64,000 nt of DNA. Source: CAITNM01 sp021298215 (GTDB taxonomy: Bacteria; Pseudomonadota; Alphaproteobacteria; Paracaedibacterales; CAITNM01). The first letter of the stretch is position 1. Each line of letters starts with the position of its first letter. A model generated the notes under the pieces. The model worked only from the letters and a program-made list of their open reading frames with translations. It was not told where the DNA came from and made no database searches. Made by a program: the position numbers and the translations under genes. The stretch is from assembly GCA_046309815.1 (NCBI GenBank), contig JBKCOJ010000015.1, positions 1 through 64,000 on the forward strand, given 5' to 3'. Of the stretch, positions 60,535-64,000 are shown piece after piece.

Positions 60535-61821
60535 GTGGCAAAAAAAATTAATAAAGAAAATGTGAAAAATCAAAAAAAAGCACTTCTTGCGCAAGCATGG
60601 GCAATCCTTAGTTGTGGTTGGGCGTTCTACTTATACGAATATATCTTAAGAGTTTCCCCAACGGTCATTACCAATGAGTTAATGTCCCAATTCAACATTA
60701 CTGCTTTTACGGTTGGCTCCCTAGCTTCTTTTTATTATTGGTCATATGTTCCCATGCAAATTCCTTGTGGGGTTATTGTTGATAGACTAGGGCCTAGAAA
60801 GGTTGTTACTTTTTCAACAATACTCTGTGTGCTTGGGACAATTTTATTTTCGCAAAGCGATTCTCTAACCATTGCTTATATCGGGCGCTTTATTGTTGGA
60901 GCTGGCTCAGCTTGTGCCTATTTATCGTGTTTAAAAGTTGCTTCTGATTGGTTTAAGCCTTCTTATTTTCCTTTAATTGTAGGCGCTTCCATGATGATGG
61001 GAACGCTAGGAGGCATTTTCGGAAGCAAACCTTTTGCGATCTTAGTAAACGACTTTGGTTGGCGTCATGCTATGCTTATAGCGGCAGCTATTGGAGCTAT
61101 TATTGGAGTAATTTGCTGGTTTGTTATGCATGACAAAGTAGATGAAAAGCAAAAAAGTAAAGAAACAGAGCTTTTAATTGGCATAAAGAATATCTCTCGC
61201 AAATCACAAAATTGGCTAATTGGTTTGTATGGCTGTCTTGTATATATTCCTCTGGCTGCGTTTGCAGACTTATGGGGCGTACCTTATTTTATGAAGCGTT
61301 ATGGCCTAAATAATGAAGCAGCATCTACAGGCACCATTGTTATTTATCTTGGAATAGCGTTAGGCTGCTTAGCCACTGCTGCTTTATCAAAAAAATTAAG
61401 AAGCAGAAAAAGGGTTATGTCTTTTTCATCAACCATCACTTTTCTTGGCTTTGTAGCAGCACTACACTTTCCTGGTTTGTCATACAATGAGGTTCTGTGC
61501 GTGCTGTTTATCACTGGGATAGCTTCTGGCTTATCAATTCTTTATTTCGCCGTAGCAAAAGAGAGCAATTCACTAAAATATACAGCAACCACTGTCGGTT
61601 TTATTAATGCACTTGTTATGATTTGCCCGATTATTTTTCAGCCATTACTAGGAGGCTTGATTGATTATTCTTGGGGCGGATCGTTTCATTCAGATGGAAC
61701 CCCTGCTTATTCCTTAGAAGATTACAGCTTCGCCTTATCTGCTGTTCTTTTCGGCTTACTACTCAGTAGAATTCTTGTCTTTTTCATTCACGAAACATAC
61801 ACAAATACACAGGAGGCTTAA
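60535..61821 (+). CDS. MFS transporter, tandem copy 2 (Pht-like)
   Basis: 428 aa; GTG start with AGGAAAG upstream. Very similar to the copy before it: CGWAFYLYEYILRVSPTVI, IPCGVIVDRLGPRKVV, GRFIVGAGSACAYLSCLKVA, ASMMMGTLGGIFGSKPFA and NWLIGLYGCLVYIPLAAFAD. Twelve helices; the central loop (about 205-225) is short and Lys-rich. The C-terminal half matches copy 1 at FQPLLGGLIDYSWGG. The two are recent paralogues; substrates may differ. Confidence 0.85.
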   Translation: MAKKINKENVKNQKKALLAQAWAILSCGWAFYLYEYILRVSPTVITNELMSQFNITAFTVGSLASFYYWSYVPMQIPCGVIVDRLGPRKVVTFSTILCVLGTILFSQSDSLTIAYIGRFIVGAGSACAYLSCLKVASDWFKPSYFPLIVGASMMMGTLGGIFGSKPFAILVNDFGWRHAMLIAAAIGAIIGVICWFVMHDKVDEKQKSKETELLIGIKNISRKSQNWLIGLYGCLVYIPLAAFADLWGVPYFMKRYGLNNEAASTGTIVIYLGIALGCLATAALSKKLRSRKRVMSFSSTITFLGFVAALHFPGLSYNEVLCVLFITGIASGLSILYFAVAKESNSLKYTATTVGFINALVMICPIIFQPLLGGLIDYSWGGSFHSDGTPAYSLEDYSFALSAVLFGLLLSRILVFFIHETYTNTQEA

Positions 61822-61823
61822 AA

Positions 61824-63137
61824 GTGAAACGTTTAGGAGTTGATAAATCCTTTAAACAAAAAATCCAGCCAACGAACACAAATCGGAAACCTATAACTAT
61901 TAATGCTTGGGCCGTTTGGGTGGCTGCTGCAATTTTTTATTGGTACGAAATGATACTGCGAGCTGGCGCCAGCGTTATGGCACAGGGCATTATGGATACC
62001 TTTACCATTAATGCTACTCAGCTAGGGTTACTGACCTCTTTTTATTATTACTCATATGTCTTATTGCAAGTTCCTAGCGGCATGCTACTTGATAAAATTG
62101 GCCCCAGGTTTGTTATTACATTTTCATGCATTCTATGTACGATTGGGAGCTGGTTTTTTGCCACAACCACAAGTCTCGCAACTGCTGAAATCTCCAGATT
62201 TGTAGTAGGCGCTGGTTCTGCGTGCGCTTTTGTTGCCTGCTTAAAACTGGCTAGTGATTGGTTTTCGCCAGCACGCTTTGCATTCATCGCAGGGTTAACA
62301 AATATGCTTGGCACGTTGGGAGGAACATTTGCTGGCGTCCCATTAGCGAAGCTGGTTAATCATACAACTTGGCAGCAAGCAACAATATGGCTTGCCTATG
62401 CGGGCGTCATTGTAACAACTCTCTGCTGGGTGCTTATTCGCAATAAACCAAAAAATAAAAACGCAGATACACTAGAACCAACAGTTCGCTTACGGAAATC
62501 TTTAATGATTCTAGCGTTTGATAAACAAATAATTTTGGCAGCAGCTATAGGTGGATTAATGTATGTGCCTGTTTCTTCCTTTGCAGAACTGTGGGCCGTT
62601 CCTTTTTTGATGAATTCCCTTGCCATAAATAATGAGTGGGCTTCTTTTGCGAATACGATGATATTCATTGGTATGGCTGTTGGCAGCCCCATTATTGCAA
62701 AGTTAGCTTTCAAACAAAAAAGTTATATCAAGCTTATGAAAGTATCAGCAATTGCTTGTGCTGTATGTTTCTTGATAGGGTCTTATGCGCAAAGCATTGG
62801 ATATTTTCCAACTCTTATTGCATTATTTGTAGGTGGACTTTGGCTTGGTGGTCAAGTTTTGTGCTTTAGCGTTGTAAAAGAACGCGTACCCAATCAAGCA
62901 AGCGGCACAGCAATGGCGTACACTAATGCGATTGTCATGCTAAGCGGGGTTATATTTCAACCTATGATGGGATGGCTTTTAGATAGAGGCTGGACAGGTG
63001 ATTTAGATGGAGCTGGTACAAGAATTTATTCTGCTGCAGATTATCATCAAGCAGTGCTAGCTGTTCCCGCTTGTTTAGCGCTTAGCTGGCTGTTATTAAA
63101 ATTGTGTAAAGATACTCACCCAAAGCTTAACTACTAA
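61824..63137 (+). CDS. MFS transporter, tandem copy 3 (Pht-like)
   Basis: 437 aa; GTG start with AGGAGG 7 nt upstream, 2 bases after copy 2. Same architecture, more diverged: AAIFYWYEMILRAGASVMAQ, VPSGMLLDKIGPRFVI, GAGSACAFVACLKLASDWF, GLTNMLGTLGGTFAG and VPVSSFAELWAVPF. The 3' end overlaps the convergent uracil-DNA glycosylase gene by 4 bases. Divergence from copies 1 and 2 suggests an older duplication and perhaps a different solute. Confidence 0.85.
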   Translation: MKRLGVDKSFKQKIQPTNTNRKPITINAWAVWVAAAIFYWYEMILRAGASVMAQGIMDTFTINATQLGLLTSFYYYSYVLLQVPSGMLLDKIGPRFVITFSCILCTIGSWFFATTTSLATAEISRFVVGAGSACAFVACLKLASDWFSPARFAFIAGLTNMLGTLGGTFAGVPLAKLVNHTTWQQATIWLAYAGVIVTTLCWVLIRNKPKNKNADTLEPTVRLRKSLMILAFDKQIILAAAIGGLMYVPVSSFAELWAVPFLMNSLAINNEWASFANTMIFIGMAVGSPIIAKLAFKQKSYIKLMKVSAIACAVCFLIGSYAQSIGYFPTLIALFVGGLWLGGQVLCFSVVKERVPNQASGTAMAYTNAIVMLSGVIFQPMMGWLLDRGWTGDLDGAGTRIYSAADYHQAVLAVPACLALSWLLLKLCKDTHPKLNY

Positions 63138-63835
63138 GACAACCCAAGGTATTGTTTAATCTTTATCATGTCATGCCAAACTTGAGCTTTTTGCCCCGGC
63201 GAACGCATTAAGTAAGCAGGATGGTACGTCGCAAAGGAAGAAATTGTCTCCCCTTGATGTGTTTTATACTCATGGAAGCGTCCTCGCAATTTCGTTATAC
63301 CCTCTGTCGTTTTCAAAAGAGTTTTTGCAGATACTCCACCTAAAAAAATCAATAATTTTGGCCTTATCAATTGAATATGTTGCTCAACAAATGGCTGGCA
63401 CATAGCAATTTCTTCATTTGTTGGTGTACGATTTCCAGGCGGTCGCCAAGGCAAAATATTCGCTATATATAGTTTAGTGCGATCTAAACCAATAGCTTGA
63501 AAAATTTTATTAAGAAGCTGACCGCTTTGCCCAACAAAAGGTAATCCTTGCGCATCCTCGTCTGCACCAGGCGCCTCTCCAATAAGCATGACATCTGCTT
63601 GAGGATTACCATCACAAAATACAGTGTTTAATGCAGTTTTTTTTAAGGCGCATTCATTAAAAGAAAGCATTGCATTTTTAAGCTCTTCTAATGTTTTGCA
63701 AGCGTAAGCTGGGTGCTCAGTTTTAATAATGGCAGCAATATGCTTCTCTCTCTGAATTTGTAGAGAAGAAGTTACATCTATAGGCGTGTCTTGGTAAATA
63801 TAATCACAGCCCAAAGCCTTTAATGTATTACGCAT
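63134..63835 (-). CDS. Uracil-DNA glycosylase, family 4-type
   Basis: 233 aa. Removes uracil from DNA. Motif 1 GEAPGADEDAQGLPFVGQSGQLL and motif 2 HPAYLMRSPGQKAQVW are clear, with NILPWRPPGNRTPTNEE between them. Cys residues (ECALKKTA and MCQPF) fit the iron-sulfur sites of this group, though the N-terminal pair is reduced to one Cys next to ALK, as in the alphaproteobacterial branch. Complements dut. Confidence 0.9.
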   Translation of the reverse strand: MRNTLKALGCDYIYQDTPIDVTSSLQIQREKHIAAIIKTEHPAYACKTLEELKNAMLSFNECALKKTALNTVFCDGNPQADVMLIGEAPGADEDAQGLPFVGQSGQLLNKIFQAIGLDRTKLYIANILPWRPPGNRTPTNEEIAMCQPFVEQHIQLIRPKLLIFLGGVSAKTLLKTTEGITKLRGRFHEYKTHQGETISSFATYHPAYLMRSPGQKAQVWHDMIKIKQYLGLS

Positions 63836-63904
63836 ATGTTATTGATTTATATACTGAAAGAAATGTACCAGTTTACTAGGAAAATTCCCAGCCAAATAAA
63901 AAAA

Positions 63905-63926
63905 GCCTCATCAATATTGATGAGGC
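63905..63926 (-). terminator. Rho-independent terminator of tuf
   Basis: A perfect 22-base palindrome (GCCTCATCAAT/ATTGATGAGGC) followed on the minus strand by a T-run (complement of the A-run at 63897-63904). It lies 24 bases past the tuf stop codon. It may also act on the plus strand, but no plus-strand gene ends nearby. Confidence 0.88.
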
Positions 63927-63950
63927 CCAAAAATTTAAATAATAGGTTAC

Positions 63951-64000
63951 TTATTTTTCAATTTTAGCGACGACGCCGGCACCAACCGTACGTCCACCTT
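63951..64000 (-). CDS. tuf: Elongation factor Tu, C-terminal end (partial)
   Basis: Only the last codons lie in the window. The minus strand reads GGRTVGAGVVAKIEK then TAA (63951-63953), the conserved C-terminus of EF-Tu. The gene continues past the right edge. The terminator at 63905-63926 belongs to it. Confidence 0.93.
   Translation of the reverse strand, partial: GGRTVGAGVVAKIEK

Overview
The window is a compact, AT-rich, mostly housekeeping stretch of an alphaproteobacterial chromosome. Lineage markers are a PopZ-like polar organizer, a DUF3035 (BamF-type) lipoprotein beside paired M16 proteases, a HIG1 twin-transmembrane protein, the giant NAD-dependent glutamate dehydrogenase, a PutA without the DNA-binding domain, and the alphaproteobacterial forms of the ABC1 kinase and family-4 uracil-DNA glycosylase. 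AT-richness, many overlapping genes, three tandem MFS carriers of the kind seen in intracellular bacteria, and an SbmA/BacA-like ABC protein suggest a host-associated organism, perhaps of the Holosporales/Paracaedibacter or a neighbouring lineage. That placement is inference; no rRNA is present to confirm it.

Layout. 1-5300 is the accessory part. It holds four tandem minus-strand genes for small secreted beta-rich proteins that look like one paralogous family, each with its own ribosome binding site and hairpin terminator. Between the third and fourth genes lies a decayed stretch with short degenerate repeats and a broken coding remnant. An orphan secreted protein gene follows. 5302-14162 is a tightly packed minus-strand run: DUF3035 lipoprotein, two M16 peptidase subunits (one catalytically dead), pgi, glyQ, glyS, bamE and an ELM1-like lipoprotein. 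Then come rpiB, uvrA, nnrE, a glutathione S-transferase, comF, an ABC1 kinase, an unknown membrane protein, xerD, and rimP-nusA-infB facing def. 28416-32342 carries a YfgM-like protein, bamB, der and a HAD phosphatase; 32367-36908 is the large glutamate dehydrogenase.

36985-42418 is a plus-strand surface-sugar cluster (GT-C-like membrane protein, asnB-type amidotransferase, lipid-linked GT2, UDP-glucose dehydrogenase). 42426-50516 on the minus strand holds plsC, putA, tRNA-Pro(GGG), popZ, gyrA and a second membrane GT2. The tRNA-Pro gene lies 16 bases upstream of the proline-catabolism gene putA, so the two are probably cotranscribed. 50626-55302 on the plus strand holds a secreted HD-fold pseudoenzyme, glnA, a GNAT acetyltransferase, lipB, dut and an SH3 protein. 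The minus-strand ABC transporter, lepA and HIG1 protein follow, then three tandem MFS carriers, a uracil-DNA glycosylase, and the last codons of tuf.

Points that stand out: the tandem secreted family with matching terminators; a secreted HD-domain protein that has lost all its metal-binding histidines; a GyrA carrying Asn-Leu where Escherichia coli has Asp82-Ser83; a glutamine synthetase with Phe at the usual adenylylation tyrosine; the tRNA-Pro/putA linkage; a HAD domain that normally occurs fused to UbiA; and an ELM1-like fold converted to a lipoprotein.
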